Positions 55,817-64,000 of a DNA stretch of 64,000 nt are shown one piece after another. This DNA comes from Eisenbergiella sp963559585. Lineage in GTDB: Bacteria; Bacillota; Clostridia; Lachnospirales; Lachnospiraceae. Position 1 is the first letter of the stretch, and every line of letters starts with the position of its first letter. The notes beneath the pieces were generated by a model, which was not told the DNA's origin, searched no databases, and saw only the letters and a list, made by a program, of their open reading frames with translations. The stretch is from the NCBI GenBank assembly GCA_963559585.1, contig CAUWLJ010000005.1:4620-68619 (forward strand), given 5' to 3'. The position numbers and the translations under genes are program-made.

Positions 55817-56557
55817 TTAGTCCCCATTCCTGAGCGTAATCGGCGCGCCCTGCCCCTCATCCGGTACGACGAAGCGGTATCCCACACTCCGCACGGTTTT
55901 AATGTATTTGCTGCCTTCCTCTCCCAGCTTCTGGCGCAGAGTCCGAATGTGAATATCCAGCGTCCGTGTCTCTATATCGGCGCTGTAATCCCACAGTTCG
56001 TTGAGCAGCTCGTCCCTCTCCACCACCCTGGCGCGGTTTTCCACCAGGTACATGAGCAGCTCGTATTCCTTGTAGGTCAGGGTAACCAGGCTTTTGTTCA
56101 TGCGCACCTCTCTGGCATCTGTATTCACCATAAGCCCCCCAAGGCTGACCACCCCCTGCGCCGGGTTCTGGCTCTGTCCCTGCTCCCCTGCCCTGCGCAG
56201 AAGGGAACGGATACGGGCCGCCAGCTCCAGGACACCGAAGGGCTTGGTCACATAATCATCCGCCCCTCCGTCCAGACCGACTACCTTGTCATATTCCTTA
56301 TCCTTGGCGGTGAGCACGATAATGGGAATATTCCGAAGGCTGTCCTCCCGCTCCCGGATCACACGGATGGCCGACAGGCCGTCCATTCCGGGCAGCATCA
56401 GATCGAATACTGCCAGATCCGGCCGCTCCCCGTCCAGCTTCTCCAGCGCTTCCTCCGCCGTCTCAAAGGCTGCGACCTGATAGCCGTAGCCCTCCATGGC
56501 GATTTTTACCAGATTGCGGATGTTCTCATCGTCCTCTATCACAAAGATTTTCTGCAT
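55817..56557 (-). CDS. OmpR/PhoB-family response regulator
   Basis: DNA-binding response regulator of 246 residues. The receiver domain starts MQKIFVIEDDENIRNLVKIAM; the phosphoacceptor Asp is in LAVFDLMLPGMDG, with VLTAKD and DDYVTKPF completing the acidic pocket. The C-terminal winged helix is TYKEYELLMYLVENRARVVERDELLNELWDYSADIETRTLDIHIRTLRQKLGEEGSKYIKTVRSVGYRF. The partner kinase follows directly and the Na/Pi cotransporter gene precedes by 18 bp, suggesting a phosphate-responsive operon (PhoB/PhoP-like). Duplicated TTAACA sites upstream of the transporter gene would be its natural target; inference. Confidence 0.93.
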   Translation of the reverse strand: MQKIFVIEDDENIRNLVKIAMEGYGYQVAAFETAEEALEKLDGERPDLAVFDLMLPGMDGLSAIRVIREREDSLRNIPIIVLTAKDKEYDKVVGLDGGADDYVTKPFGVLELAARIRSLLRRAGEQGQSQNPAQGVVSLGGLMVNTDAREVRMNKSLVTLTYKEYELLMYLVENRARVVERDELLNELWDYSADIETRTLDIHIRTLRQKLGEEGSKYIKTVRSVGYRFVVPDEGQGAPITLRNGD

Positions 56558-56575
56558 ACAGCTCCCTTTCCGCCC

Positions 56576-58264
56576 TTACGCTTCCTCAAAAGCAGTGGTG
56601 GGCTTGGAGGCTTCCTTCACCACATACCCTGCAATGTTGGTGGCATGGTCCGAGATCCTCTCCAGATTGCTGATCAGATCCAGGAAAATCACGCCGCTCT
56701 CCGGCTCGCACTTTCCCCTGGAAAGACGCTGGATGTGCTTCTCCCGAAGCTCCTCCTCCAGCTTGTCCACGTTCTGCTCATAATCCGCCTCCTGCATAGC
56801 ATCGGAGGTGCTTGCCAGCTCCCTTGCCTTCAGAGCGCTTTCCAGAGCCAGAATGGTTTCCTCCGCAATCAGATGCAGGTCCTTTACCCCTTTCTTGGAA
56901 AAGGACAGGCCGCCCTTACGCATGTTGTCGGCCAGCTCCGCAATATTTTCCGCATGGTCTCCCACACGCTCCAGATCGCTGATGGTATAGAACAGATTCT
57001 TTACCTGCTGATGCTGCTCGTCCGTGAGGGAAAGGTTGTCCACGCTCACCAGGAAGGCGGTAAGGATCGTCTCCATCTCGTTGATGGTTTTTTCCTGGGT
57101 AAGAACAGACTGGATCTTCTCCTCATTTCCATCCTCCACAGCGGAAAGCGCCAGCTTCAGGCTCTCGGCAACCTCACGTCCCATCACATTTACCTGGCCC
57201 AGAACAGTATCCATGGCAAAGGCAGGGTTGGCAAGGATACGCGTGTCCAGATGCCTGCGCATCTGCCCAGCGGCCGTGATTTCGGGCTCCGCATCCTTAT
57301 CCTCCCTGATGATCAGGCCGGAAAGCTGCACCAGACGGTTGGCAAAGGGGAACAGCAGAATGGTATTCACCACATTAAATACCGTATGGAAAACGGAGAT
57401 CTGCACACTGCTGATGGTGGCCGCTCCCCAGGCGGTGTTAACCTTGAATAAAATAAACATAATCACGCCGAACACAGCCGCGCCTATCACATTAAACAGC
57501 AGATGAATGATGGAGGCTCTCTTGGCGTTCTTTCCCGCTCCCGCGCTGGAAATCAGGGCGGTGACACAGGTACCGATATTCTGTCCCAGGGTAATAAAAA
57601 CGGCAGACTGCCAGTTCACCACGCCGTTCAGAGCCAGCGTCTGCAGAATACCCACAGAAGCGGAGGAGCTCTGAATAATGGCCGTCACGCCGGCTCCGGC
57701 CAGGATCGCAAGCAGGGGATTCCTTCCCAGCACACGGAAGGCGTCCGCAAAAATCGGCGCGTCCCTGTAGGGTTTAATGGCGTCCGACATAAAGGAGAGG
57801 CCGATGAAAAGCACGCTGAAGCCCACCAGAATCTCTCCTACCTTCTTTTTATTTTCCGACTTGGCAAAAAGCACCAGAAAAGCGCCGATTCCCACCAGAA
57901 GCGGTGCAAAAAATTCCGGCTTCATCACGCTTCCCAGTTCATTCATGGAAACGATCCAGGCAGTAATGGTAGTACCGATATTCGCACCCATGATCACGCC
58001 CACAGCCTGGGCAAGCTCCAGGATACCCGCGTTTACAAAGCCCACCACCATAACCGTGGTAGCGGAGGAGCTCTGGATAATAGCCGTCACTCCCGCACCC
58101 ACCAGCACCGCCATCAGACGGTTTCTGGTCAGAAAGCCCATCAGCTTCTGCATCTTACCGCCGGCAGACCTCTGAAGTCCGTCCGCCATAATATTCATTC
58201 CATACAGAAACATTCCCAGGCCGCCTACAAACTGAAACAGCATTCCTACATCACTGATCGACAT
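56576..58264 (-). CDS. Na+/phosphate cotransporter with C-terminal PhoU domain
   Basis: Membrane transporter of 562 residues (NptA/YjbB-like, PF02690 type). The two inverted transport repeats carry the QSSS motifs GAGVTAIIQSSSATTVMVVGFVNAG and GAGVTAIIQSSSASVGILQTLALNG. Hydrophobic segments fill about residues 1-310, and the last 220 residues form a helical PhoU-like domain (TISDLERVGDHAENIAELADNMRKGG; LISNLERISDHATNIAGYVV). GGGG lies six bases before ATG at 58264; a longer frame to 58303 lacks support. It heads an operon with the response regulator and kinase, and PHO-box-like repeats lie about 140-200 bp upstream. Confidence 0.93.
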   Translation of the reverse strand: MSISDVGMLFQFVGGLGMFLYGMNIMADGLQRSAGGKMQKLMGFLTRNRLMAVLVGAGVTAIIQSSSATTVMVVGFVNAGILELAQAVGVIMGANIGTTITAWIVSMNELGSVMKPEFFAPLLVGIGAFLVLFAKSENKKKVGEILVGFSVLFIGLSFMSDAIKPYRDAPIFADAFRVLGRNPLLAILAGAGVTAIIQSSSASVGILQTLALNGVVNWQSAVFITLGQNIGTCVTALISSAGAGKNAKRASIIHLLFNVIGAAVFGVIMFILFKVNTAWGAATISSVQISVFHTVFNVVNTILLFPFANRLVQLSGLIIREDKDAEPEITAAGQMRRHLDTRILANPAFAMDTVLGQVNVMGREVAESLKLALSAVEDGNEEKIQSVLTQEKTINEMETILTAFLVSVDNLSLTDEQHQQVKNLFYTISDLERVGDHAENIAELADNMRKGGLSFSKKGVKDLHLIAEETILALESALKARELASTSDAMQEADYEQNVDKLEEELREKHIQRLSRGKCEPESGVIFLDLISNLERISDHATNIAGYVVKEASKPTTAFEEA

Positions 58265-58404
58265 CTTCATCCCCTTGTCACACTGACTCTCATTCCACCG
58301 CATCAGCGCACGTCCCCTGCTTCAGGCCACGCCGCCCTGCGGCTCCTTCTTTATCCTAAGCTCACCGGGTTTCTGTCCTGCGCGGACAAAAGCCCCTGTT
58401 TATT

Positions 58405-58464
58405 TTAACAGGATTTTAACAAATATGCACCCGGTGTATGTAAAATTTATGTAAAATATGTAAC
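58405..58464. promoter_or_regulatory. Putative PhoP/PhoB binding repeats upstream of the Na/Pi gene
   Basis: TTAACA-N5-TTAACA occurs on the plus strand (58405-58421) with the 11-bp period of Bacillus PHO boxes. ATGTAAAAT units follow at 58438 and 58449, with a partial ATGTAAC at 58458. They lie 141-200 bp upstream of the transporter start, which is on the opposite strand. Confidence 0.5.
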
Positions 58465-58497
58465 AGTTCAGCCATATCGGTGTGCACGGCAGAACTG
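58461..58497. repeat. Palindromic repeat copy (TTCAGCC family) after uppP
   Basis: TAACAGTTCAGCC (58461-58473) and GGCAGAACTG (58488-58497) pair imperfectly around CATATCGGTGTGCAC. The left half matches the copy at 63946. It lies 20 bp beyond the uppP stop and may serve as a weak terminator. Confidence 0.6.
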
Positions 58498-58517
58498 TTT
58501 GGCGGTGAAGCATCACA

Positions 58518-59369
58518 CTACATTACATAGAAATATCCCAGTACTAAAATACCCAAAACGATTCGATACCATCCGAAAACTTTGAAATCATGCTTTTTGA
58601 TGTAGCCCATGAGGAAGCGGATCACCAGCATGGATACGGCAAAGGCTGACGCCATTCCTGCCAGCAGGAGGAGGGCTTCGGATGATGTGAATGAGAAGCC
58701 GAATTTTACAAGCTTCAGGAGGCTGGCTCCGAACATGACGGGAATCGCCAGGAAGAAGGTGAATTCCGCGGATGCTGTTCTGCCTACGCCGATGAGCAGG
58801 GCGCCTACGATGGTGGCTCCTGAACGGGAGGTTCCGGGGAAAATGGCGGCGATCAGCTGGAACAGGCCTATGAGCATGGCATCCCTGTAGGTAAGCTGGG
58901 CCACCGTGGTCACTCTGGGGCTTTTTCCTTTGTTCCAGTTCTCAATCAGGATGAAGGCGATACCGAACAGGATCAGCATGACGGCCACTGTGGTGGCATT
59001 GTAGAGGTAAGGCTCCAGGAGGTCATCCAGGAGGACGCCGTAGATCATGGCCGGAATGCAGGCCGCGATCACCTTGAACCACATCTGGAAAATATCCGGC
59101 CGTATCACACTTTTTCGGCCGCGCCCTCCGGTTTTTCCGGAATATTTTCCGAAAAGATCAAAGGGGAATATTTTGTTCCAGAACAGGATCACCACCGCCA
59201 GGATCGCTCCCAGCTGGATCACCACCAGAAAGACCTCCCAAAACTGGGGAGACACATCCAGCGTCACAAATTCATTCAACAGGATCATATGTCCGGTACT
59301 GCTGATGGGGAGCCATTCCGTGATTCCCTCCACGATACCGAATAAAAAAGCTTTTAATAGTTCAATCAT
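58518..59369 (-). CDS. uppP: Undecaprenyl-diphosphatase
   Basis: Membrane enzyme (BacA) that dephosphorylates undecaprenyl diphosphate to recycle the lipid carrier of wall synthesis; it confers bacitracin tolerance. The 283-residue protein starts MIELLKAFLFGIVEGITEWLPISSTGHMILLNEFV, with the conserved GITEWLPISSTGH motif. The second signature is IAAIFPGTSRSGATIVGALL. About eight hydrophobic segments are present. Its start overlaps the stop of the patatin gene by four bases, suggesting coupled translation. Confidence 0.96.
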   Translation of the reverse strand: MIELLKAFLFGIVEGITEWLPISSTGHMILLNEFVTLDVSPQFWEVFLVVIQLGAILAVVILFWNKIFPFDLFGKYSGKTGGRGRKSVIRPDIFQMWFKVIAACIPAMIYGVLLDDLLEPYLYNATTVAVMLILFGIAFILIENWNKGKSPRVTTVAQLTYRDAMLIGLFQLIAAIFPGTSRSGATIVGALLIGVGRTASAEFTFFLAIPVMFGASLLKLVKFGFSFTSSEALLLLAGMASAFAVSMLVIRFLMGYIKKHDFKVFGWYRIVLGILVLGYFYVM

Positions 59370-60244
59370 TCCTTCTCCATTCCGCCGTCAGGACGGCTCT
59401 CATTCAAATAATCCAGAAGCTCTTCGTAACATTCCCGGGCATCCCGCAGTCCTTCCTCGTACAGCCTGGTCAGCTTCCCTTTGTCCTTCTCGATCCTTCC
59501 CACATCGCTCTTTTTCCGAGGGCGGATCACAAAAGCCTGGCCGTTCTGAACCTGGGCGTCCAGATAGTCCAGCATGTTGTTATAAGCAATGTGACGCTGT
59601 GCCATCAGCTCATAGAGCCTGGGATATTTGGCATAGCGCATGCGGATCAGCCCCAGATGCCCGGCCGGTTTCCTGCGATAGCCCTCCTCCTTCGTGAGGA
59701 TGACCACATTTTTGCGGTTGCCGTCCACAATGGAATGCTGAATGGGCACACTGTCCGACAGGCCGCCGTCCAGATAGCGTTTTCCGTCTATCTCCACGAT
59801 GCGGGAGACCAGAGGAAGGGAGGCGGATGCACGCACGGCCGTAATGTCCCTGTGCATCTCCCGCAGTCTCAGATACTCCGGGCGGCCCGTCTCAATGTTG
59901 GTCACCACCGCAAAGGCGCGTCCCTGATAGGCGTTAAACGTCTCATAATCGTAAGGATTGAGGCGGTTGGGTATCTCATCATAACACATCTGCGCCCCGA
60001 ACAGATCTCCGGTGCGCAGAAGGCTCTCCACACTGCAGTATTCCTTATTGTCCAGATAGTCCACGCTCACCGCATACGACCTGCCCCGCTGTCCTGAAAG
60101 GTAGCTGCACAGGTGGACCGCACCCGCCGACACGCCGTAGCAGTTTGCAAACATCAGATTCTTATCCATAAAAAAATCGAGGACGCCGGCGGTATAGATC
60201 CCCTTCATACCGCCGCCCTCCAGCACAAGTCCAGCCTGTATCAT
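59366..60244 (-). CDS. Patatin-like phospholipase
   Basis: Serine lipid acyl hydrolase of 292 residues. The oxyanion motif is GLVLEGGGMKGIYTAGVLDFF at the N-terminus, the nucleophile elbow is CYGVSAGAVH (GxSxG), and the catalytic Asp lies in LDGGLSDSVPIQHSI (DGG), giving the Ser-Asp dyad. GGGAGGTAAAT directly precedes ATG at 60244; the open frame extends 45 codons upstream over a GC-rich stretch without a start signal. It overlaps uppP by four bases. Substrate unknown; the E. coli homologue YjjU is similarly uncharacterised. Confidence 0.93.
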   Translation of the reverse strand: MIQAGLVLEGGGMKGIYTAGVLDFFMDKNLMFANCYGVSAGAVHLCSYLSGQRGRSYAVSVDYLDNKEYCSVESLLRTGDLFGAQMCYDEIPNRLNPYDYETFNAYQGRAFAVVTNIETGRPEYLRLREMHRDITAVRASASLPLVSRIVEIDGKRYLDGGLSDSVPIQHSIVDGNRKNVVILTKEEGYRRKPAGHLGLIRMRYAKYPRLYELMAQRHIAYNNMLDYLDAQVQNGQAFVIRPRKKSDVGRIEKDKGKLTRLYEEGLRDARECYEELLDYLNESRPDGGMEKE

Positions 60245-60350
60245 ATTTACCTCCCTGCCGGAGCGGTTTTGGCTCCGGCCACGGCGGGAAACCGCATCTG
60301 CATCCGCCCGCCTTTCCCGGACTGTGCGGCGCTCCGCGCCGAACCGTTTC

Positions 60351-61544
60351 TCACACAGTCCCGTACTCCTTCTGCACAAACCTTCTGAGCGCCTCCAGGG
60401 AACGCACCACCTTCTCCGTATCGATACAATAAGCCATACGGAAATACCCGGGACAGCCGAAGGTTCTTCCCGGAACCAGGATCAGGTCATAGGCCAGGGC
60501 CTTTTGGCAGAACGCATCCCCATCCTCCTCCAGGGCCTTGGGGAAAATATAGAAGGTGCCTCCCGGCCGCACACAGGTAAAGCCCAGCTCCTGCAGACAG
60601 TCATAGATCAGATTCCTGTTCGTCTCATACACCGACAGATCCGCCGTTTCCTCCAGCACCTCTGCCACCCCGTACTGGATCAGGGACGCAGGACAGTTGT
60701 GCCCGATCCCTCTGGAGATCTGGCCGCACATGTTCACGATCGTCTCCGCCTCCCTGCAGGCCGGATTCACCGCCACATAGCCGATCCGCTCGCCCGGAAG
60801 AGAGAGGGATTTGGAAAAGGAGTAACAGGTGATGGTATTGTCATAGTAATTCGCCGGATAGGGAGCCTGATTTCCGTCAAACACGATCTCCCGGTAGGGT
60901 TCATCGGATATCAGAAAAATATCATGGCCGAATTCTTCCTGTTTTCTGGAAAGGATCTGAGACAGCCTGCGTATTGTCTCCTCAGAATACACCACTCCGG
61001 AAGGATTGTTGGGGGAATTGATCAGGACCGCCATCACCTTCTCCGTGAGCATTTCCTCGAACAGGCCGAAATGGATCTGAAACCGCTCCTCGTCCGCAGG
61101 AACCACCCGGAGCACAGCCCCGGTTCCGCTCACATAGGGGCCGTACTCCGGGAAAAAGGGCGCAAAGGTAAGAATCTCATCCCCCGGCTTAGTCACCGCC
61201 CGGAAGGCATGGGCAAGCGCGCCTGCCGCGCCTGATGCCATAAATATATGCGCCGCCGTGTAATTCATTCCAAACCTTCTGTTCAGGGAAGCCGCTATTT
61301 TTTCCCTGACGGAAGGAATCCCCAGGCTGGGGCTGTACCCGTGAAGCCTGCTTGTGTCCCACTGGGTAAGCAGGCGGACACAGCAGTCTGTGAAATGCTG
61401 CGGGACGGGAACGGAAGGGTTCCCCAGGCTGTAGTCAAACACATTTTCATAGCCGATCTCGCTTCCCCGCTTTGCGGCAAACTCCGACAAGGTGCGGATC
61501 GCCGATTTTCCATTCAGCATTGTTTTATATTGTTCTGAAATCAT
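60351..61544 (-). CDS. PLP-dependent class I/II aminotransferase
   Basis: Fold-type I PLP enzyme of 397 residues. The start is MISEQYKTMLNGKSAIRTLSEFAAKRG. Conserved segments are LGNPSVPVPQHF, YSPSLGIPSVREKIAASLNRRFG, the NSPNNPSGVVYSEETI motif, ISDEPYREIVFDG and the PLP-lysine segment CYSFSKSLSLPGERIGYVAV, with the carboxylate-binding arginine in GYFRMAYCID. Substrate cannot be assigned; AspC/AlaT-type or a threonine-phosphate decarboxylase-like (CobD) role are both possible, the latter hinted at only by the neighbouring cobS-like gene. GGAAGGCAATC precedes ATG at 61544. Confidence 0.92.
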   Translation of the reverse strand: MISEQYKTMLNGKSAIRTLSEFAAKRGSEIGYENVFDYSLGNPSVPVPQHFTDCCVRLLTQWDTSRLHGYSPSLGIPSVREKIAASLNRRFGMNYTAAHIFMASGAAGALAHAFRAVTKPGDEILTFAPFFPEYGPYVSGTGAVLRVVPADEERFQIHFGLFEEMLTEKVMAVLINSPNNPSGVVYSEETIRRLSQILSRKQEEFGHDIFLISDEPYREIVFDGNQAPYPANYYDNTITCYSFSKSLSLPGERIGYVAVNPACREAETIVNMCGQISRGIGHNCPASLIQYGVAEVLEETADLSVYETNRNLIYDCLQELGFTCVRPGGTFYIFPKALEEDGDAFCQKALAYDLILVPGRTFGCPGYFRMAYCIDTEKVVRSLEALRRFVQKEYGTV

Positions 61545-61681
61545 GATTGCCTTCCAATCTGCCGCTTTGACGGCGTTCCTTTTTTTGTAGCAGCTGCTCC
61601 GGCCTGTGGGCTGCCTGTTTTCGTCTGCCGCCTGAAACAAACGCCCTTTCAGGGCCGCCTTCTTCCGCCAGACTGCTCCTT

Positions 61682-62467
61682 CTACATGCCAAAAATGCTG
61701 GTGGGCATACGGTACACCAGCAGTGCCGCCAGCGGGATCAGGATCTCGCACACGTTCACAAAGAAGCTGGCAATATCCTCCGTGGTGCCGCCGAAATGCT
61801 TGAACGCCACCCAGCAGTAATACAGGAATGCGGCCGCCGCCCCCGCCAGACAGCCAAGCCCCACTCTTAAATCGATCCGTACCATAAAGAAGGCGCAGAG
61901 CAGTGTATACAGGATCAGAACCACCGTCACGATCCCCTTGCCTTTTTTATCCTCCGGCACGTACAGGGAGCATTTGCTTTCCCTGCTGTGAGGGAAATAC
62001 AGAATAGTCAGGCCATAAAGGGAACGGGACAGAATAAAGCCCAGAGCCACCACCGGCCAGCCGTCGATGGGCATCTCGCTCCAGAGTCCCACGATAATCA
62101 GAAAATAACCCACACAGGTGATGATCGCAAAGTAACCGCTGTGGGAGTCCCGCAGGATATCCAGCTTTCCGGTCCTGGGCTGGTGGGAGCACAGGGCGTC
62201 CACCGTGCGGAAAAAACCGTCCATAAAGGCTCCGCTGGAGAGGATCAGGGGAATCATCACGCAGACCACGGAGCGAAGCAGCTCATAATCCAGCAGGTAA
62301 GGATGGATGATCCTCCACTGCGTGATAAGGAAGGCGATCACCGCCCCCACCCAGGGCACAAAGCAAAGTATGTACCTCATATTTTCCTTATTCCGCTCCA
62401 CCCCTCCCGCGGGAAGCAGGGAGTACATGGAAAACGCCAGCCGGATGCTGTTCCAGATCTGCTTCAT
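61682..62467 (-). CDS. cobS: Adenosylcobinamide-GDP ribazoletransferase-like protein
   Basis: Integral membrane protein of 261 residues resembling CobS, which joins adenosylcobinamide-GDP to alpha-ribazole in the last steps of cobalamin synthesis. Features are the N-terminus IWNSIRLAFSMYSLLP, an acidic motif SGAFMDGFFRTVDALCS in place of the usual DGLADTxDA, LRDSHSGYFAIITCVGYF, and a late FGGTTEDIASFFVNV. About six hydrophobic segments are present. AAGGAGGTAGATTT precedes ATG at 62467. No other cobalamin gene is in the window (cobU, cobT and cobC are absent), so function rests on the motifs. The altered acidic motif is unusual but keeps two of the aspartates. Confidence 0.82.
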   Translation of the reverse strand: MKQIWNSIRLAFSMYSLLPAGGVERNKENMRYILCFVPWVGAVIAFLITQWRIIHPYLLDYELLRSVVCVMIPLILSSGAFMDGFFRTVDALCSHQPRTGKLDILRDSHSGYFAIITCVGYFLIIVGLWSEMPIDGWPVVALGFILSRSLYGLTILYFPHSRESKCSLYVPEDKKGKGIVTVVLILYTLLCAFFMVRIDLRVGLGCLAGAAAAFLYYCWVAFKHFGGTTEDIASFFVNVCEILIPLAALLVYRMPTSIFGM

Positions 62468-62516
62468 AAATCTACCTCCTTGCTCCGGTTTACGCAGCAG
62501 CGCTGCCATCTCCGGG

Positions 62517-63725
62517 CTACTCGATCACCACATCCTCCGCATAATCCTGCCAGATCAGGCAGATCCAGGTCTTTCCCTGGCTCAGGGTGATGGGCTTTCC
62601 GTCCCCGTCCACATAATAGGCCGGATCGGTGTCGCTGTAGCGCGACCAGGTGCCCTCCGTCATTCTGCCCTGGGTACATACCTGAGCCTTCATCCCATTG
62701 TCCCCATGCAGGCCGAATGCCAGATAATCGTCCTTGTCCCGCACCTCGCCTGTACAGTACTGAAAGATCACGTTATCGTAGGCCAGATGCTCTCCGGTGC
62801 TCTCGTCGATCTGCGGCTCTCCGTACTGATAACGGTAATATTTTCCGTCCTCCTCATTGTACTCAAACCGGGCCTCCACCAGGCTGTATCCGTTCCCGGC
62901 CGTGTTTCCCTTACCGCCGGGGTACAGATTCACCGCCTTCGCTCCGGCCCCGTTATCCGGCTTCGTTCCATCCGGCGCAAAGGCAAACTTCGCCTTATGA
63001 GTCTGCCCATAAACGGTTTCATAACCCATTTTGTCAATGTCCTTCAGAAGCCCCTGAATATCCAGGCACACATTGTTGGGAGCGGAACGGTCTGTTGTCC
63101 TGAAAAAAGAATTGGCCGCGGGATGGTCGATCCCCACCACTGCCCCGCTGATATTATCCACCCTGTCGCTGTTCAGAAGCTCCCCCACATAGGGAGTTGC
63201 CTGCCCGAAATGGGCATAGATTGCGTCATATTCCAACGCACAGTACACAAAATAGTCACGGCTGGAGCGGATATACCCGATCCGGTCCATTTCCTCATAA
63301 TTTTCAAACAGCCCCATCAGACGGGTCACCCGCCCCTCCACGGGAGCCTCATAGATGATGGAGGCCTTTGCAATACCGGTCTGAGGGCACCCCTCCTTCC
63401 GGTTGTTCATCATAACTGCCAGAGGCCTTTTGTTCACATCCTCCGCCGCCATTTTTTCTCCCGTCAGAAAGCTGTGCTCCCCATCGTTTTCCACCATAGC
63501 CGCGTTCTCCATATGGGTCTGCTCTGCGGTTTCGTTTGCCTGAGCCTGCTCCTGCGCCGACACAGGGCTGCTCTCCGACGCAGCCTCTCCCGTCTCCCCA
63601 GGCACCTCCGGCTCCTCTTTCCCTCCGCAGCCGGCCAGCATCAACACTCCCGCCAGCGCCGCCGCGCACAATACCACCATCCGCTTCTTCCCGATCCCCA
63701 GCCTCTTCCCTCTTGTTTTTTTCAA
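62517..63725 (-). CDS. DUF3048 (YerB-like) lipoprotein, TTG start
   Basis: Surface lipoprotein of 402 residues. The signal sequence (MVVLCAAALAGVLMLAGCGG) ends in the lipobox LAGC. An acidic and Gln/Ser-rich linker follows (about residues 35-90), then the DUF3048 domain from NKRPLAVMMNNRKEGCPQTGIAKASIIYEAPVEGRVTRLMGLFEN through RIGYIRSSRDYFVYCALEYDAIYAHFGQ, and the C-terminal subdomain (LAYDNVIFQYCTGEVRDKDDYLAF; GTWSRYSDTDPAYYVDGDGKPITLSQGKTWICL). Function is unknown in the family. GGAGAGAAAAGAG precedes TTG at 63725. It is followed by the cobS-like gene after 49 bp. Confidence 0.93.
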   Translation of the reverse strand: MKKTRGKRLGIGKKRMVVLCAAALAGVLMLAGCGGKEEPEVPGETGEAASESSPVSAQEQAQANETAEQTHMENAAMVENDGEHSFLTGEKMAAEDVNKRPLAVMMNNRKEGCPQTGIAKASIIYEAPVEGRVTRLMGLFENYEEMDRIGYIRSSRDYFVYCALEYDAIYAHFGQATPYVGELLNSDRVDNISGAVVGIDHPAANSFFRTTDRSAPNNVCLDIQGLLKDIDKMGYETVYGQTHKAKFAFAPDGTKPDNGAGAKAVNLYPGGKGNTAGNGYSLVEARFEYNEEDGKYYRYQYGEPQIDESTGEHLAYDNVIFQYCTGEVRDKDDYLAFGLHGDNGMKAQVCTQGRMTEGTWSRYSDTDPAYYVDGDGKPITLSQGKTWICLIWQDYAEDVVIE

Positions 63726-63945
63726 CTCTTTTCTCTCCTGTATCGTCGTATTTTATGACAATTCAACCGCCCACAGGCAGCCCGATATATCCGCGTCCTG
63801 AGCAAAACGTCTTTCTGACCTTTCCTCCCGCGGCCACCCATTTTTCACTCCTAAAACCTCTGCTTTTCATGGCACAGATTGAAAATATTGTACTGCGCCG
63901 CCTATAAGAAGTCCAGCCTTTTCACAATTCTTTAGAAAATATAGC

Positions 63946-63975
63946 TAACAGTTCAGCCCGCGCCCATTCGCAAAA
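63946..63975. repeat. Dispersed repeat copy near the right edge
   Basis: TAACAGTTCAGCC followed by CGCGCCCATTCGCAAAA, nearly identical to 47396-47424. A small GCCCC/GGGGC hairpin follows. The rest of the 63726-64000 gap contains the leader of the lipoprotein gene and no other gene that I can support; the element may continue past the window. Confidence 0.75.
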
Positions 63976-64000
63976 CGCCCCTACGGGGCTTTCCGCTGCT

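Overview
The window reads as a chromosomal segment of an anaerobic Clostridia, most likely Lachnospiraceae. The evidence is the mix of Firmicutes-type housekeeping clusters (cdaA-cdaR-glmM; ireB-ruvX-DUF1292; hrcA-grpE-dnaK-dnaJ with CIRCE; ftsE-ftsX with an M23 hydrolase and a C-terminal processing peptidase), a type III glutamine synthetase, strong GGAGG ribosome binding sites and frequent TTG starts. Base composition is fairly GC-rich, about 55% by eye. Nearly every gene is on the minus strand; the only plus-strand genes I support are a small regulator (31582-32019) and an HPr-like gene (43149-43379). No phage, insertion sequence, rRNA or CRISPR array was seen.

Layout. 1-5.6 kb: leuA (cut by the left edge), ptsH, glmM, cdaR, cdaA (leucine synthesis, PTS, peptidoglycan precursor and c-di-AMP). 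5.6-11.3 kb: two unknown membrane proteins, comF, recD2, mreB. 11.5-16.6 kb: uvrA and uvrB. 16.6-18.7 kb: an AT-rich island with two tandem paralogues built from an internally duplicated domain. 18.8-24.3 kb: ctp peptidase, M23 hydrolase, ftsX, ftsE and a PucR/CdaR-like regulator. 24.3-28.4 kb: a 170-bp palindromic element, a WecG-like protein, a CPBP protease, a CvfB-like protein and an acyl-ACP thioesterase. 28.5-33.1 kb: an accessory cluster of a mosaic secreted protein, a membrane Ser/Thr kinase, a divergent HTH-like regulator and a methyltransferase. 33.2-41.3 kb: tRNA-Gln, glnN, trhP-trmR (wobble uridine modification), a short MltG-like protein, YlbF-like, RNase J, DUF1292, ruvX, ireB. 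41.4-48.4 kb: mtaB, HPr-like, thiI, cysteine desulfurase, rsmE, prmA. 48.5-53.7 kb: heat-shock operon. 53.7-58.5 kb: DUF6465, a PhoR/PhoB-like two-component pair and a Na/Pi cotransporter. 58.5-64 kb: uppP, patatin, aminotransferase, cobS-like and a YerB-like lipoprotein.

The most interesting signal is in the 28.5-33.1 kb cluster. Two separate minus-strand genes, the secreted protein and the methyltransferase, are preceded by the same 17-bp palindrome placed exactly 21 bp from a similar -10 box with no recognisable -35. That geometry centres the dyad near -42 and suggests a shared activator. The cluster also contains a kinase with a degenerate nucleotide-binding loop, a divergently encoded regulator with a nine-C tract just before its ribosome binding site, and a secreted protein whose central domain differs in base composition from its ends and resembles the kinase ectodomain. 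Several families of short palindromic repeats recur between genes and in places run into gene ends.

All calls come from reading the sequence; no database search was run. Start sites were moved from the longest reading frame wherever a clear ribosome binding site supported an internal start.
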